Of a DNA stretch of 64,000 bases, positions 33,856 through 48,509 are shown piece by piece; the first letter of the stretch is position 1; every line of letters begins with the position of its first letter. This stretch comes from Camarhynchus parvulus (Eukaryota > Chordata > Aves > Passeriformes > Thraupidae): NCBI RefSeq assembly GCF_901933205.1, contig NC_044574.1, positions 43,371,609-43,435,608 of the forward strand, written 5' to 3'. A program made the translations under genes and the position numbers. The notes below the pieces were generated by a model. The model saw only the letters and a list, made by a program, of their open reading frames with translations. It ran no database searches and had not been told where the DNA came from.

Positions 33856-36800
33856 ATGGTATAGGTGCAATGAGCTTCCCTGCCTGGGGAGCTGTGACCA
33901 CTAGAGTATGCAGATAAAAGGGGTAATGAAGGAGAAATAATTAAGTGGATATATAACAAGGAGTTTATAACCCTAGAGGAAAAACAAGGATTTGTACAGC
34001 CATGCATTAGGCAGATTCACAGAGAGATTTATTTTTAGAAAACACATGAACAATGAAAGGCCTCTTTGCTGAAATTAAAATACTAAGGTTAACTGTACTG
34101 CTAACACTTAATTTAACCATAGATAATTCTTTACAGTTTTAAGTGAACAGCTCTGTAGACAACTTGAAAATATAAGAGCAGAACTTGTCCACTGATAAAA
34201 GACCATAGTCTAAAAAGGCCGGATCCTTGTGTTACCTCACTTGAGCCAAATCACTGAACTGAAAGCACAAACCAGAAGGAGGCATGAATCGAAGTATTAT
34301 CCTTGTGCATTCCAGGAGCACGGGAAGAGCTGAGGTCTGGGGGAGGACTCGAAGGTCCAGGCAGGCAGCACAATAACCGGCTCCTCTCTGTTTTAGTTAT
34401 TTATGCACAGAGTGCATCTATTCTGTGAATGCAAGATTAGTCACAGGATCCTCAAGTTATTACTATTTATGGATATACATGTTAGCATAAAATACTACCA
34501 GCCCCAAACTCCTCCCTCAGTTTTTGATGAAGAGTTATTTATCTATTAATAATTAGGTTTAATGCTCCCATATACTAGACTTCAGAACTTGTTTGCACCG
34601 CTTCATGCCAAAGCTTCAAATGTATTAAAGGGGAAGTTCATTATTTTTGATTTATAATTATCTATGACAAGACAGATCTTAAACAAGAGCAGAAGAGAGC
34701 GGGAAATTATCTACTCATCCTCTGTTTATGCAACTACTACAAAGAGGCATGTGATGGCTTTGGCCTCAATCCAGCTACCATTCATCTCTATAGGGCTCTT
34801 TCTATGACTATCATCCAAGAATCATGGAGCCCTTTTTTATCTTCTACTAACTCAGGTGTAGACAAGCCATTGCTCTCAGTCCACAGAGATCCCAAGATGG
34901 TGCCTCATGGCAAATGAGTTACTAAGTGACAGAACAAAACTTCTTGTTGATATATGGCATTGTTGTTCTCCTGAAAATAAATTTTCCTGTAGCCTTGGTG
35001 ATTCATTTTCTTCCCATCCCCATGTCATTAACTATCAACTGGGAAAGTCAACTACACTAGTGCAGCTCTGGGAAACCTAAGCAAAAAAAAAAAACAAAAC
35101 CCAAAGCAAAAAATAACCAATCAAAAATAACCTAATCAACCAAAACTTGTTTAAAACCAGTGACACGACAATTCAGTCATGCCAGCTCTGGAGCCAATTT
35201 GTTCCCTGATGCACCCCCTGTGCTCCAAGCAGGGGTGCACCAGCAGCAGCCACCTTGTCCCCTCCTCACACCCAGGCAGGCTGGTCCAAGGGCTCATCAG
35301 ACCAGGGGGCTTTGGCAAGTGCCTCCACACCCCAGTCAGTCCCAGACCCCCTCAAGCTCCAACCCTGCAGCATTGTGGCAAACATGACTTGACAAGCAAG
35401 CCTTGGCACAGTCCCTGCCCGGCTCACTGCATCCCATCTCTGCCTGGCCCCATTCATTAAACTTCACAAAGGCATGGAGCAGTGAGGAGTTTGTCCCCAC
35501 AGGAGACACACTGGTCAGACATTTCCAGTTTTATTATTAGGGTCTTTCCCACATTACACTGAAGAGCTGATTCAAAGTAGTTTGTAATTTTATAGTCTTC
35601 AGCTCTTTGCCCCACCCAGCATCTATGTGTTTTTTCCTCCTCTCAGTCTATTAAAAATGCCTCGTACAAAAGCCTAATGGTTTCTTCCTCTTTTCTAGAA
35701 ATGCTTTTTAGAGTTTTGACCTCATCCACACACATAAGCATTTTATTCCCAATAGCTGGTAGTCTCATTACCCTTGTCTTACTTTGGACCACAAATTTAT
35801 GGTTTTGTTTGCTGTTTTCTTGCATGCAATTCCATGCCTTATTTATTTTCCTGATGTTTCTCTGCCTGCTGTCTTAACACAGTCCTTGATCTTAGAGAGA
35901 CCATCTTTTTTGCTTCAAAAAAAATCACTTCCCCTAGTGATTTTCCAGCAATAAACCTCTAACCTCTTTCAGAGTAATATGAAAATACACATATATTTTT
36001 TTTACTTTCAGTCTGCATATTCTTGCATTTGTGCATATAAAATATTTTGCACTTGACTTTAAAGCTGAAATTAAAAATAATAAAACAAATTAATTGCTTG
36101 CATCCTCCCATTCATTCTAAACTACGTTTATAGAATTTATTCCATTACTACATGAGCATCTCACTCCCTGGCTCCTAACCCAGCTGCCTTATAAATATAA
36201 CAAAGCTTTCCTCCTGGCATAATTTGCTGCTCTGTTTTTCTTCCCCTTTCACCTCACTCTGCAACCATATTATCCATAGGGAGTGGCACAGGGCTGCAGC
36301 AGGGAGCTTTGGCTGTCTCTTTTGGCAGCAGGGGCTAATTCAGAGCAGGATGGAGTCTGTGCCAGGTTATACTGGGGCTGGGTTTTACTCCTCCTAGGTT
36401 TGAACTGGGAAGAAGCAGAAATATGTCTTAAAGCTCTGTCACTCCACCCATACAAAAGATACTGAAATCACTACTCAGTTGTGAATTCAATTTGTCATTT
36501 TTCTGAGACAAAGGCAATTGAGGCATTATACCATCCCCTTCCCCAAGGCAGGGTCACCTCCCTGGGTGCAGTGCGGTGATTTTCCAGCTGCATCCCTTCC
36601 CTCCTGGGCAGTCACACAGCTTCCAGAGTAGGGCCGCACACCTCCTCTCCCCCAACCCAACAGCTTCAGCACCTGATCTGTCAGTGCTGGGAGTTACTGA
36701 CAGCATTCAGCCTGAGCAGAGCAGCTAAGAGTGGCACAGAGAACATTTCAAATTTGCAGCACCAGCAGCATTTGAAAAGCAGAGCCATAGGATGTCTATA

Positions 36801-39800
36801 AGCAGATGGGGGAGAAAAAGATCTTTATATGCAGATTGCACAAGCACAGTTAGGCCTTGTATTCATGATTAGTTTTAAGATAAAGCCAACAGGGTTGTTA
36901 CTCTTTTCCAGTTAAATCTACACAATTTCAATCCCAAGATCATGCCGAAACCAATGTGCTTTAAATAGAGGCAAAGGTGTCCACCTGTACTGTTGAAAGC
37001 AGCTGGCAGATAACCCAAGGGAAACCCAAAAGATGGGGATAGGTGGGAAGACAAGGCTGGCTGAGTTCACATCCAAGAGGCAGCGTGCAAGAAATACCCT
37101 GGTGAAACAGCCCAGAAGAGGATGGAGGAGAAAAGCAAGAGCCAAAGAATTCAACTGCTGTCTCAATAAATTCTTATTCCATAAAAAGGCACCAAAATTA
37201 GATGACATCTACACATCATGATAGCTTTCTTTATATATAGGCATGTAGTTTCTAGTGACTGATAGAAAGTAAGCAGAACAGTTGCTAATTTTATTGTGAA
37301 AAAAACCCAGAACAACACAGTGATTTCAAATTGTTCAGTCTGAAAGTGCCTAACACAGAGAGAGAAAAGGGCTTCTGATTACAACACCTGCAAGAAGCTC
37401 TTCAGGCTCCTCACCCCTGTAAATGTTCTTTCAGCATTGAATGTGCCTAGAGCCTTGATTGGATGCCATTAAAAGATATTTCCAGACAGATGCCTTAAAC
37501 AAAGCCTGCAATTCTCCAAATACAAATGTGCCTTAGTAAGAATGTTTATATATGAAAAAATAATTCTATTTTTCAAATATTGCCTTGTCATGTGACACAT
37601 TACAGTTGAAATTGTAGCATTTTATATGTCTCTACACTGGGAGATTGTCACCATTGAGCATTATATGCTGAATCTATAGTCAATATTGAAATATTCAATG
37701 GATGAAAGCTGGAGCTAGACAAATGCAAAGCAGAAATAAGAAACATTTTAAAGTAAAAAGAATAAGTAACTTAGGATCGGGATGCATTTGTTATTTTAAG
37801 GCTTCTTCTGAAGGAACCTCACTTTCCCTACATGATCTAGGAGCTCTGAACTACCATCAGCTGCTGGCTAAAGTAGAGATATTTGTTTGCTGAGGCATGG
37901 TTAGAAGAGTTTGTAACATCCCTAAGGTCCTGCAGTTATGAAGATGCCTCCTGTGCACGGTCTTCTCTGCACTTGGAAAAACTCTGTTTTTCAAAGACAT
38001 GGGTATGGCCAGAGGATGTCAGCACAGGTGAAAGGGAAAGATCTGGGAGTTATAGGCCAGGCTCATTCCTTGACTTCCACTCATCTTTAGACTATCTAGA
38101 AGTCAGTAAATTAAGAGTACTTAACTGCGAGCCAGGGCTTTTTTTGGAATGTGTGTTTTTGGGACTTGGGATCCCTCAGCACATATCACACTGCACTGAA
38201 GCTCACAATGAGCCTCTTTGTTGAGGCACCCATCACCAACCTCCACCCCAGCCCCCTGGTGGGCCATACTATAGCATATCCCACCCTAGAGCTCCTTCTC
38301 AAACTCCCACTACAGCAACCTCCCACTGCACTTTCTACATTCCTGTTGGGAAAAAGTGCTGTAAAAAGATTTTATCCACTTCCTAGCTGTGCAAAGACAA
38401 GTTTCATCTTTACGTCTCTGGCCACAGACACCTGTCAAAACAGAACCTAAACATTTCCAGAGTTTGCTGTCTTCAGCCTCCTTCCTATGTGGGCAAAAGG
38501 ACTGCCCAAATTTGAACCCATAGCCTACTGCTTGCCAACATGCCTAGCTGAACCATCACATTGCTGTTAGATGTTCCAGCTGTGCAATTCATTTATTGCC
38601 ACTGGGTTACTTTACCAGAAAAACACACGAAGTTCAGTTTGGAGAGTCTTTCATGTTTGGGGATGGGGGGAGGTTTATTTTCTTTTTTTACATAACTGAA
38701 ATATTTCTTCCACTTACTTTTTAACCTTCAGCAGTTCTGGTTTTTTTGCTAGCCTGCTACGTGTGGTTGCTCCTTAGTTACCATGACACCCACTAATGTG
38801 CAGAAGGTTAGAGCCCAAGAAGAGAAAACAGCTGAGTCACATGAGAAGATGGACAAGTTGTCAAGCAGATAACTCTAAAAAGCACACAGAGGCTCCTCAG
38901 CTGACGTAAATCAGTGTAGCACCGTTGAAGTCAAAGTTATAAATCTCTCCCTCTAACTTGGTAAATACCTTCAGGGATCAGAGCTGCACCTTCAATTCTG
39001 TTGATGTAGTTGAGCTTTTAGGAACTACAGCTACAGATGTCTGAAATAACCACAAACACAGATTTAGGTATGTAATTTAGTATTTATCAGAAGATATTCA
39101 GTGACTTTCCTGGAGGTATAACCAAAAACAGTGTAGGGATTATGAACACTGAAAGAAAAGCAGAGATGAAACTAAATCTCAGATCCAAAGGACATGGAAC
39201 AGATTTGAATTTCAGGGCACAGGCTTTCCCCTGCTTCAGTCAGAGATTCAGCCCCGAATATCAAGTGCTGAAAATCCAAGTGACCAATAGGAGTTTCACA
39301 TTTTCCTTCTTGTGGGAAAGTAAACATTAAGAAACGTATGGTCTTGCAGCTTCTGCACTAGAAGATCAGGAAGGCTTTGTGGCAGCTGTGGGGTGGGTAA
39401 GTTGATGATGACACCGCATGACATATTGGATTGCCTTTTTATTTAAATGGGTAAAGTCCTAGCCCCAGTAAGGTCAATGTGAATTCTGCCAACAGCTCAG
39501 GAAACTCTGTGTTATGTTTGCTTTAACAAGCATTTAAAGAATCAAATGAAGCCTTTGGGAATGAAACACAACCTGCCCCAGGCTAGGTTCAGCTGTGGGC
39601 TGGGTTTGGCAAATTTCTGCTTCCTTGGTCACTTGTTCTCAGGTGGGCTCAGTGCACCAGCCCCCAGCATCACCACAGCAGAGAAGAAAAAGGAGCAGTT
39701 AGCTGACTGGGCTCCAAAATAAACCTCCTAAGAAAGGGTTATTTCTGATCTGGATTTTATTGAGGCTGTACAAAAAGCTGCTATTGCAGTAAGGGTGGGG

Positions 39801-42800
39801 ACAGGGTTGTGCAGCAGGAGGTGAGAGGGGCCCCCAGGGCTGGCACACTCCAAAACTGCAGCATGACACTCAGTGCTCTGTCCTCTGCAATTGCATGGGG
39901 GAAAGCCCAGCCTGTGTTTCTGCTGCCAAGTCAGGGGGCAAAACTAATATAGACAGGACTTTTTATAAAGAGGTCTCTAACAGAGTCTGAGATTTCAAAG
40001 CATTTTTTGCTACTCCTCTATCCTTGAGTGGAAAGCCAAACCCCTGAAACTGATTTTGCCTTTCCAGATTGGCTAGCCTAGCTGATCAGAGAGTGAAATG
40101 ATGGGTTTTTCACTAGTATCAGCATTAACAGGAATCCAGAAAGCCACGCCTGCCTAGCAGCAGGGATCATCATGCTTTGTGTACAGCATCATTAACACAA
40201 ATGAGAGGCTGAAGAAAAGGCTCCTGATGCAGCCTGGGCTCCCACAGGAGAGCTGCGATGCTGTCTGCTGAGCCTTAGTGTGCTGCTTTTCCTCCACAGC
40301 CTTGTATTTTCTCCTTCTCCTGCCCCCTGCAAATTCTACTGCTAAAGTGCATAGAGGCACTGCAAGCAGTGTCAGGAACCAGCAGGAGCTTTTCTTGAGC
40401 TGTAGCAAGTGTTTTCAGTTCTGTGTCACTGAGACATGCTCCCAGCAGGCCTGATGAGCACAATGCCAAACAGCACTTGCAAAGTTTGAGAACTGTCTAG
40501 ATTAAGGCACTCAGCACTATTAATAGTCATGCAACTGATCGAGTATTATAACTTCAGGCCTTTTTTTCCTACAAATAACATGGGTCTTGAAGTTCCTTGC
40601 TGATTTAGAAGTTTTATTGTATGGCAGTAGCCTTCTGAGCATCAGTGAAAATGACAATTGAGAAGATGTTCTGGCTGAGGAATTTTTGTTGTTTTCTAGT
40701 AGTGCTTCTGCTAAAGGGCAATCCTGCAAAATAACATGTGTAGGTTCATTGCTTTGCTTAATAGAAACAGTGAAGAACCTGAACCAAGCAGAGCTACAGA
40801 AGAGCTATTATATTATCTTGCCTTTGTTCAAGCTTATGACGTGGTTCAAGCCCATTATACTTGCCAAGCAACAATAAATATTTGACCTGTGAATACTGGA
40901 AGGGAATTCATCCTTATTTCCTCCCCTCAGATTACATAAATCTGAATGACAAGCTATTTAATCTGGGTAATAGTTAACAGTCTCTGATTGCAGCTGTTAA
41001 TATTACCCAAAGGAATACCAGCTACTAGTCAAGAGGGCTGTGGTAACACCTTTCTAATGAGATCCATATTTGAGGGTACTCAGACTAATAGTTTGATTCC
41101 CATAAACACTTTTTAAAAAAATTGGCATTTATAACAACAGGGTCAGTAAGAGTGTCCAACTATATAAGAATCCTTTACATTTTTGGAGACTTGAACTGCC
41201 TCTAAACGTCCTGGATTTGCCTTTGGCTTTTCCCTCTCAGGCACCTGAAACTACTTTTTGCTTCTTATAAGAAATTGCTTTCAGTCTGGTTTCTTTAATT
41301 AGAATTTAAAGCATTTTGCATTGCATAATATAGCCCTCATAGAACCATCACCTCTGAAAGTGCTGATGACCTTCAGAGTAACTCTTGCAAAGCACCAGGG
41401 AATCAAAAGTGTGTTTTTGCATTTTCTCTTTCTCTTTTGTTTGTTTGTTTGTATTTCAAAACTCTCTTTCCCACTGATATTTGGAGATGTCTAGTTTTTC
41501 CATTTTGGAAGGAGGCTTTATACTGCAATACTAGCTTGTATATGTGAGGTAGATGGAACATAATAATCCGAAGGGATCACTTATCACAGCAATTGTCAGG
41601 GCTGTAACACCTTCTCTCTTCAGGGTTTCCCTTTTCAGGGGAAAAATACAGTATTCAACACAAATTCATGGTATAATTTTTTTCCTCTCCCTTGAACCAG
41701 GAGCCTATTTAGCTCTCTACACTACTCTCTTCTGGAAAATTTTGTGTCACCTGCCCACAGCAAAGCCATGCTGTGGAGAACAAACCCCAGCAGTCTGTTT
41801 AGCTCCTTAGGTAATGTCTGTTGTTTGTTGAATGTGCCTAGAGCTCTAGCTCTTTTCTTTGAAAAGAAAGTTTGGGAATTCTCTCTGTGAAGTTGGGCTC
41901 TTGGATGCAGATACTTTCAAAGTTTAGCATTCTCTACATGCTTAATGTTTCTATTTCCTGATGCATTTGGTTGCTATTTGATTTAATGTGATATGGTGTT
42001 ACCTGATGAGAGAAAGCATTTTTCAGGCAAAAGAGGAAGCCAGAGAATGTAGCACTGGGCTTTAACTGCGCCATTTGGAAGCCATTCTTCATTACCAAAT
42101 TCAATCACTTTATGTTAAATTGTTGTAAATTTGTTGAAAAAATATCCCAAAGAGCACTGAGCTAGTATAAAATGTTAAACCTTTCTGTCTTTTTATTTTC
42201 CTTAGGGCTTCAGCTGCAGCCAAATAAAAAAGGGCAGCAGCATGACTGACTAACCAAAATTATTATTTTGGAATACACCATGAATAGATTTTTTCCCTTC
42301 TCATATGACCTGACAAATTTGTATAGTTTTCAGATTCTATTGTACAGTTCGGTGTAACAGCTATACCTTGATTTTTCTAGTACACAGCCAAATACTTTGT
42401 AAGTTGCTCTTACACTTTTCCTCCCTTTCTGCATGTATATGTGCAATTAAAATATCATTACTGAAATATAAGTAGTCAAAGTCAGTTTGTTCAGGAGCAA
42501 CATCACTACAGAAACTAACTGTATTTTCTGCAGTTACTGGAGAGTTTGATTTGCTTGGATATGGGAGAAACAAGAATGAACTCGCAAGGAAAAGAAAACA
42601 ACACAGGAAACAAGTTACTATCTGGAGAGTATGAAAAGTACTGCAAATAAAGTTCTAGACCTATATAAATTTGCCAGTATTTTTGGTTGTGAAATGTAAT
42701 ATCAGGAAAGACTCAAAGCCTAGAATTTGATGAGATACTGTTGCCACTCCAGGGCAGTACTAACAGCCTAATTCAGATAAATTGAGAGCTGTCTGTCTCA

Positions 42801-45360
42801 AGTAGACTTTGGGATAGTTCCTTTAACCCCATTACACTGATATTATAAGTTTTGGGGACCAGGTGGCAGCAGGCTAAAACATCAGCATCCAATTTTACAG
42901 ACACAAAATTACAATCAAAAGTACAAATGGCTCCCAAAACTTTAATTGATGAGAATTTTGTGTCACCTGTTACAGTTAGTAAGTTAGCTGAACACGAGTC
43001 CAATGTCTTTTTATCCCTAAGTTTGTCTTTTTTATGTTTGTGCAAACCTTTTTGCAGAAACTGTTTTCCTGAATAATTGTTTTGTAAACTCCAGCTGTTG
43101 GTGGGGAGGGGGGAGTTGTGGATGGCCAAAGGAAGATGGCTGAACAAAAAATTATACTACAGAGCAGGACAGTGCTAAATAATATTTGAAATAAATGTGA
43201 AATATAGGTTTTCAGATTTATGTCAAGAAATGATTCTTAAATTCTGCATAACTTGAAGACATGAACAAGAATTTAATGTAACTTCTGGGGAAAAAAACAG
43301 TGCTCTGCTATGGTGATGGTGTGGGAATATTCAGCACTAAGACCCATCCTTAGCAGAAAACAGTGATGTTCCCACCAGGTTTCCACAGTGGTTTCCTATG
43401 TACTGTTGTTTAATGGAATTATAAATAGTTTAAATATTGCAGCTGTGACTCAGTTATTTTCAATACCGGGGAATACCTTATTAGGATTTGCTCCCACCAA
43501 ACCTTCTTTGCTTACCATGACAGTCAGGCTACCATGGCTAAATATAGATTATAGAAGAAAGTTGCTAACACTTTCAACTTCAAGCACACACTTAGACAAA
43601 TACTATAAATAGGCTGATGTTTTGTAAACTAGTACTTGCCAGAGGCACAGGCTACATGCTTTCCTGTGTGAATTTTTTCCCTGTGTTGCCTTTATGAGAC
43701 AATTAGCCGCTCTTAGATATCTGAGCTCTCTTTTTATCACAATGAATTTCAAGTCCAATAGCAGCAAAAGACTGACAAAGCTTGTGAGCAGCGAGCTTTC
43801 AGGCAAGCCGCCCAATATAGTTTTGCCAATACACTGATCTGCACTACCCTTGCTGTCTGCCCTCATTTCACCAGGGTACAATTAATTCTAGTTCTTGTGC
43901 TGGCTTAGTCCTGGTGTAATCATAGCCTTGATGGGCCTGACAAACTTTGTGTTTTGGTATGGATTTGGAGAACATTCAGAAATTGGTTCACTTGAGTGTG
44001 CTATCATGGGTGTTAGCAATGGACTGAAATACCTGCCTGTAAGGCTTCTAAGATTGGAGACCTGAGCCTGCAGTGTTGCATAGGTCAGATAAAACTGGGG
44101 TTCAGTTCCAAACACTTCACCAAACCCCATGATTTTGTTTAAAGCCATGTCCTTTAAAAGTAAAATTTTGTATTCAGTGCAAAAAAAAAACCAAAAAAAC
44201 AAACCATCAGCAGCACTCTTGCATTAAAAGCAAATTAATCTATCAGTATGTGATACACTTAGGCCAGAGCTGTTTTAACTCTAGTTATATTTGCTTTAAG
44301 CTACAGCCAGCCATACAAAGATAATTAACTCTGTCATTGAAACCAGTATATTTGTATAGATGGTCTTTTGCCAATCTTCTCACTGATTGCCCTTTTTCTC
44401 TTCTTTTATATGTTGCTTCTACTAAAACCATTACATTACCTATAAGAGAATGAGCAGAAACGGCACAATAGAATAAGGGAAGAAAAAGCCCAAAGGTCTT
44501 GCACTGTATCATCTCTGTAAGTATCAAAAATAAGGCCATTTTCCTGAGTCGGGGTAAAAATTCACAAATTCTCTCTGATATGGCATTATTGCTATGAAAC
44601 TTTTATGTAAATGTCATAGCAAAAGACCTAGGGTTTGAGATTGAAATTTCCTGTTGATGAGATCATCAGTGCTATCAGCTCTCTGAGCTGATGCTGTCAC
44701 AGCACTGTCCTTTATCTTTACTTGCAGTCAGATCCAGGACTGCTGTAATGATGTATGGCTAAACTTTCATCAATGTTTGTGGCAGTAAATTTACTCCCTT
44801 TGTCTCCCAGATGGGGATGAGGCTTGGGAAATAGGGTCCAGTTCTTTGGCTGCATCCATGAAAATTTACCTTGTCTATCTTGGAAATTTTGTCTCTTTTC
44901 CAGGCTTTTTATCTGCAACTTGGAAGTATTAGACCTTTACACCTCTTGAAAATGAGATCTTGTATGGCTCTTTTTTTCTTTATCTGTTCATTTTATTGAA
45001 GAGAATATTTACATTATAACTCCACTTGAGCTCACTAGGTCCATGATGGCCTGTTCCCTACATTCTAAGATGAAAGATTATTTTAATTCTTGTTTTCTTG
45101 TTATTACTTCTGTTGTATCCTCTCTATTTTGTTTGAATGCAATAGGTTCTGTCTACAACCACAATTTTATTGTCTAAGTCTGGTGCAATGTGCTTACACA
45201 CAGCTTTACAGTACTCAGTAATGCCACGGGAGAAATGTGAATTATGTCTTAGCAGTGACTCTAAACCATTCTTGAAAAGAACAGCAAGAAAAGAGAGACA
45301 AATCAAATGTCTGTCTGCTGGGAAGGAGACGGTCTCAGTTCCATCATGCAGGCTGTTTAA

Positions 45361-45410
45361 AATGACCTTCCCAAGGTCAGCCAGGACAGCAGTTTCATTT
45401 GTAGGGAATT
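45361..45410 (-). mobile_element. Possible MIR fragment, antisense
   Basis: TGACCTTCCCAAGGTCAGCC followed by AGGACAGCAG resembles the reverse complement of the MIR core (AACTTGCCCAAGGTCACACAGCTAGTAAGTGGCAGAG). It is short and diverged, so weak. Confidence 0.3.
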
Positions 45411-46385
45411 AAAGGCAGAACTAACCGTGTCTTTGATCAGAAGATTGCCTACTAAAAAGAGGATCTCTCTGCTTCTTTACCTCAAGTCTGTCATATCCTT
45501 ACATGAAGCAGAGAGAAAAGATGTTTCATACCATTTAGGAAGCAGCAGCAGGAGTCTGAATTGGTAGATTTAGTTTTAAGTAAGGTTTTGACAGCCCATG
45601 TGTAGCCTAAGCACTGCAGCTCAAAGGGTGAAGTTTGAGCCGGATGAATCAATCTCTATTTCACTAACAACAAAAAGTGTGGCTCTACTCCCTTGTGGTT
45701 TGCTTATCTTGCCCCTTTTGCTACCTTTTGTCTGCTCCTGAGATTTTTTTCTCATCCAGCAGAACAAGCTGTGATTACGAGAGCTGCTCATCCGGTGTCC
45801 CCTGCTCCATTGCCTGCCTCCTCCTACACCAGCAGCACTTCAGCACAGCTTGCCCACACCTCTGCTCTGTGCCTGGCAGGGGGAAACCAAAACAGGGATA
45901 AGTGCTGTGCTGCAAGCCAGGGCTATGTGTCTGGTGCAACTCCCTCCTCACAGGAGTCCTGCTAAAGGGTCTGTTCCTCAGGCACCAACTCAGCCTCAGA
46001 AACCCTCCCCAGTCTGGGACCTGCGTATGTGTGCACTGCTGATGACCCTATTACTTGGGATGCCTGCATCTCCCATCCCAAACCCTGACACATGCAGCCT
46101 CAGATATGGGCAGGTTACAGAAGCTGAAGCATCTGCCTGAGACAGAACTCAGTTTCCATTCTCATTCCTGCAGGCAGTGGGATGCACAGTACTGCCACTC
46201 ATTAGGATATGTCTACCTGTAAACAACTGGGGAAAATAATTTCTAAAATATAAGGATTTAAATTTAAATTGGATCAGTCAAAATAGACTAAACCTTGTAC
46301 AGATCTCCTTCAGCATTACCATATTTTAGGTCCATGTTTTCCCAAACAAAGAAATCCTTTATTCTTCCCTTTATCTGCAAACAGC

Positions 46386-46457
46386 TTACAAAATTTATCA
46401 TAGGTATCTGATAAAACCAGATTACAAAATTTGTCATAGGTGCCTGATAAAACCAGA
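46386..46457. repeat. 36-bp tandem duplication
   Basis: Two adjoining 36-bp units of the form TTACAAAATTTRTCATAGG-TRYCTGATAAAACCAGA differ at only a few positions. It creates matching open frames with a duplicated peptide, with no sign that these are coding. Confidence 0.9.
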
Positions 46458-48509
46458 AACATGGGCAAATTAAGCAGCTTTTTAAATGGTGGTTTAGTAT
46501 TTGAATGCGCTCCTTTCATTTGGTTATTTCACCTTATTATTTATGGCATTTTAAAGATGACATGGTATTATACAGGGTCAGCTTTCCTCTGTAATAACAA
46601 TTCTATAGCAGATTTGTTACTCATGCATGTGCCCTCTCTCTCCTGGCTAATGCTCATTTTCAAATCATCATCTAATTTTCTATGCCTTTTAGCATGGAAT
46701 CTTTTCAGTTACCAAGATTGTTGATAGATTGCAGTCTCGCCATTAAGTTTAATACCAACCTCTGGTATGGGTGGTAGTCCATCAAGATTAAAAACACCAG
46801 AGGAAGAAAATACATGCAGACAGACAGCAAGTATCCCTTCAGCCTCTAGGCAGAGTGCTTAAAAGCCCCAGTGTTTCTCTTCCTCTGTCACGATTTCGTG
46901 CACAGTAATAACCTCTGGCAAGGTTTTTGCATTCTCACTGGATTGTATGTCGAAAACAATACAGATCCACTTAAAATTGTTCTGTGTGTTATTTTAAAAA
47001 TCAGTTTTATTGAAACTGTCTGTGTGGTGGCATTCAAGTCTGGCATATGACAGTGTGATTAGTTCTGCCAATGCATTGATCTGCAGTACAATTCCTATTT
47101 TTATCCCTGCTGTTTGAAGTATAGTCAGTCATGACCACATTTCCATTAAAGACTACACGCTGAACCAGTTTAATCTGTGACTAATAAAATAATCGTAACA
47201 TTTTCATTAAATCCTCAGCCAGTCTGAGCACCATCATCAGCGCTGGCAGAGTAGTGATTTTCTGTTTCTTGAGTGATGCATCTGCCATTGTCAGTGATCT
47301 ACACTGATTAGACAGCCAACTTTTTCCTTCACTCCCAAGTAATGTGTACTCAGTATTAGCGTCTCAGCTATGTCTGACCCATGTGTGAATTTATTATCCA
47401 ACCGGTAGAGAGAGAACACCACAATTAGTAGAAAGCCAGTGGAATAAGCAATAGGTCCAAGAAATAGGAACCAGTAACCCCTTGACATGGATAGGATGAG
47501 AGAAACCTGTGTTCTCTTAGCTCAAGGAGCACAGATCCATACTGCAGATACAAAAGTCTTAGCACTACTACAACATTTCCTTTGTAGAGGGCAAAAAATA
47601 CACATTTCTGTAAACTTGTGGGGAACAAACCTTGCCAAAATGAAAATATTATTCATGCAGATTTAATTCCTGCCTGCTCCAGGAATAAAAAGCTCAATTA
47701 CCTGATTATATATTTACCTACATACTTATTGCAGAGCTGCTTTGTCATTCTGTGGAAAAGGTGAGTGATGTTCTGTGGGGAAGCAGGCCTCACTAGTGAA
47801 GGAGGCTTCTGTCTGCAAAAGCACCCCTTGCCAATTTCTTACAATAAGCATAAGCTAGGCAGGAATGGATGTGTGGAAGTTCAGCAGGTGAGGAAGGGAT
47901 GTGCCTGCAGCTCTCAAGAGTGAGAGTGCTTCTCTGCTGCATTGTTCCAATGGGGACACAGTGGAGGTTTGGAGAGTCAGGTGAGCTCAAACATCTGTTT
48001 TTAATACATGGGAAAAGAAAAATCAGATAAAGGAGGTAACAGGAAAGGGTAAAGAAACACCAAGTAGAAGATGATGGAGAACAAGAGACAGATTTAAAAC
48101 TGAATAGCAGACAGGAAAAAGCTAGTGGGCAATTGGAAGGCTTTTGGTGCAGTCAGACATCCCGTGTCCCAGTGCTTGTGTGAGGTCTGGGCAGAGCAGC
48201 CAATGTCTGCCTGGGCATACTCTGACATGGCAAAGATCCACCATGATCTTTTGAAAAGAAAGATAAATGCCAGATCTAAGGTACACGAGTAACCTTAATT
48301 TTGCTTTGGTTGTATATGCTTTATGATGGCAACAGTCAAATACTGCTTTTTTTCCTTTTTCCTGAGGCCTAAGCTTTTCTCAGTGGCCAGGCTGAGTGCT
48401 GCGTTCAGCCATTCCACACGCTTAATGACTGACAATTAAGTATTCATTTTTTACCTTGTTATTTGTTGAATGGTGCTGCATATCAGAATCACAAACCAAA
48501 GGAGGCCTA

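Larger units (their letters stand above)
31451..48509. other. Intergenic DNA between TMEM154 and the CpG island
   Basis: No gene is recognised in these 17 kb. It is AT-rich except for the CpG-containing patch at about 32,790-33,270. It holds small tandem repeats (31,554, 33,806 and 46,386) and a possible MIR scrap near 45,361. Open frames here are short and unsupported by motifs or splice structure. Confidence 0.55.

Noticed and set aside
45677..46140. Three overlapping plus-strand frames of 74-96 codons
   Set aside because: Different frames of the same moderately GC-rich stretch, with no domain and no convincing exon boundaries.
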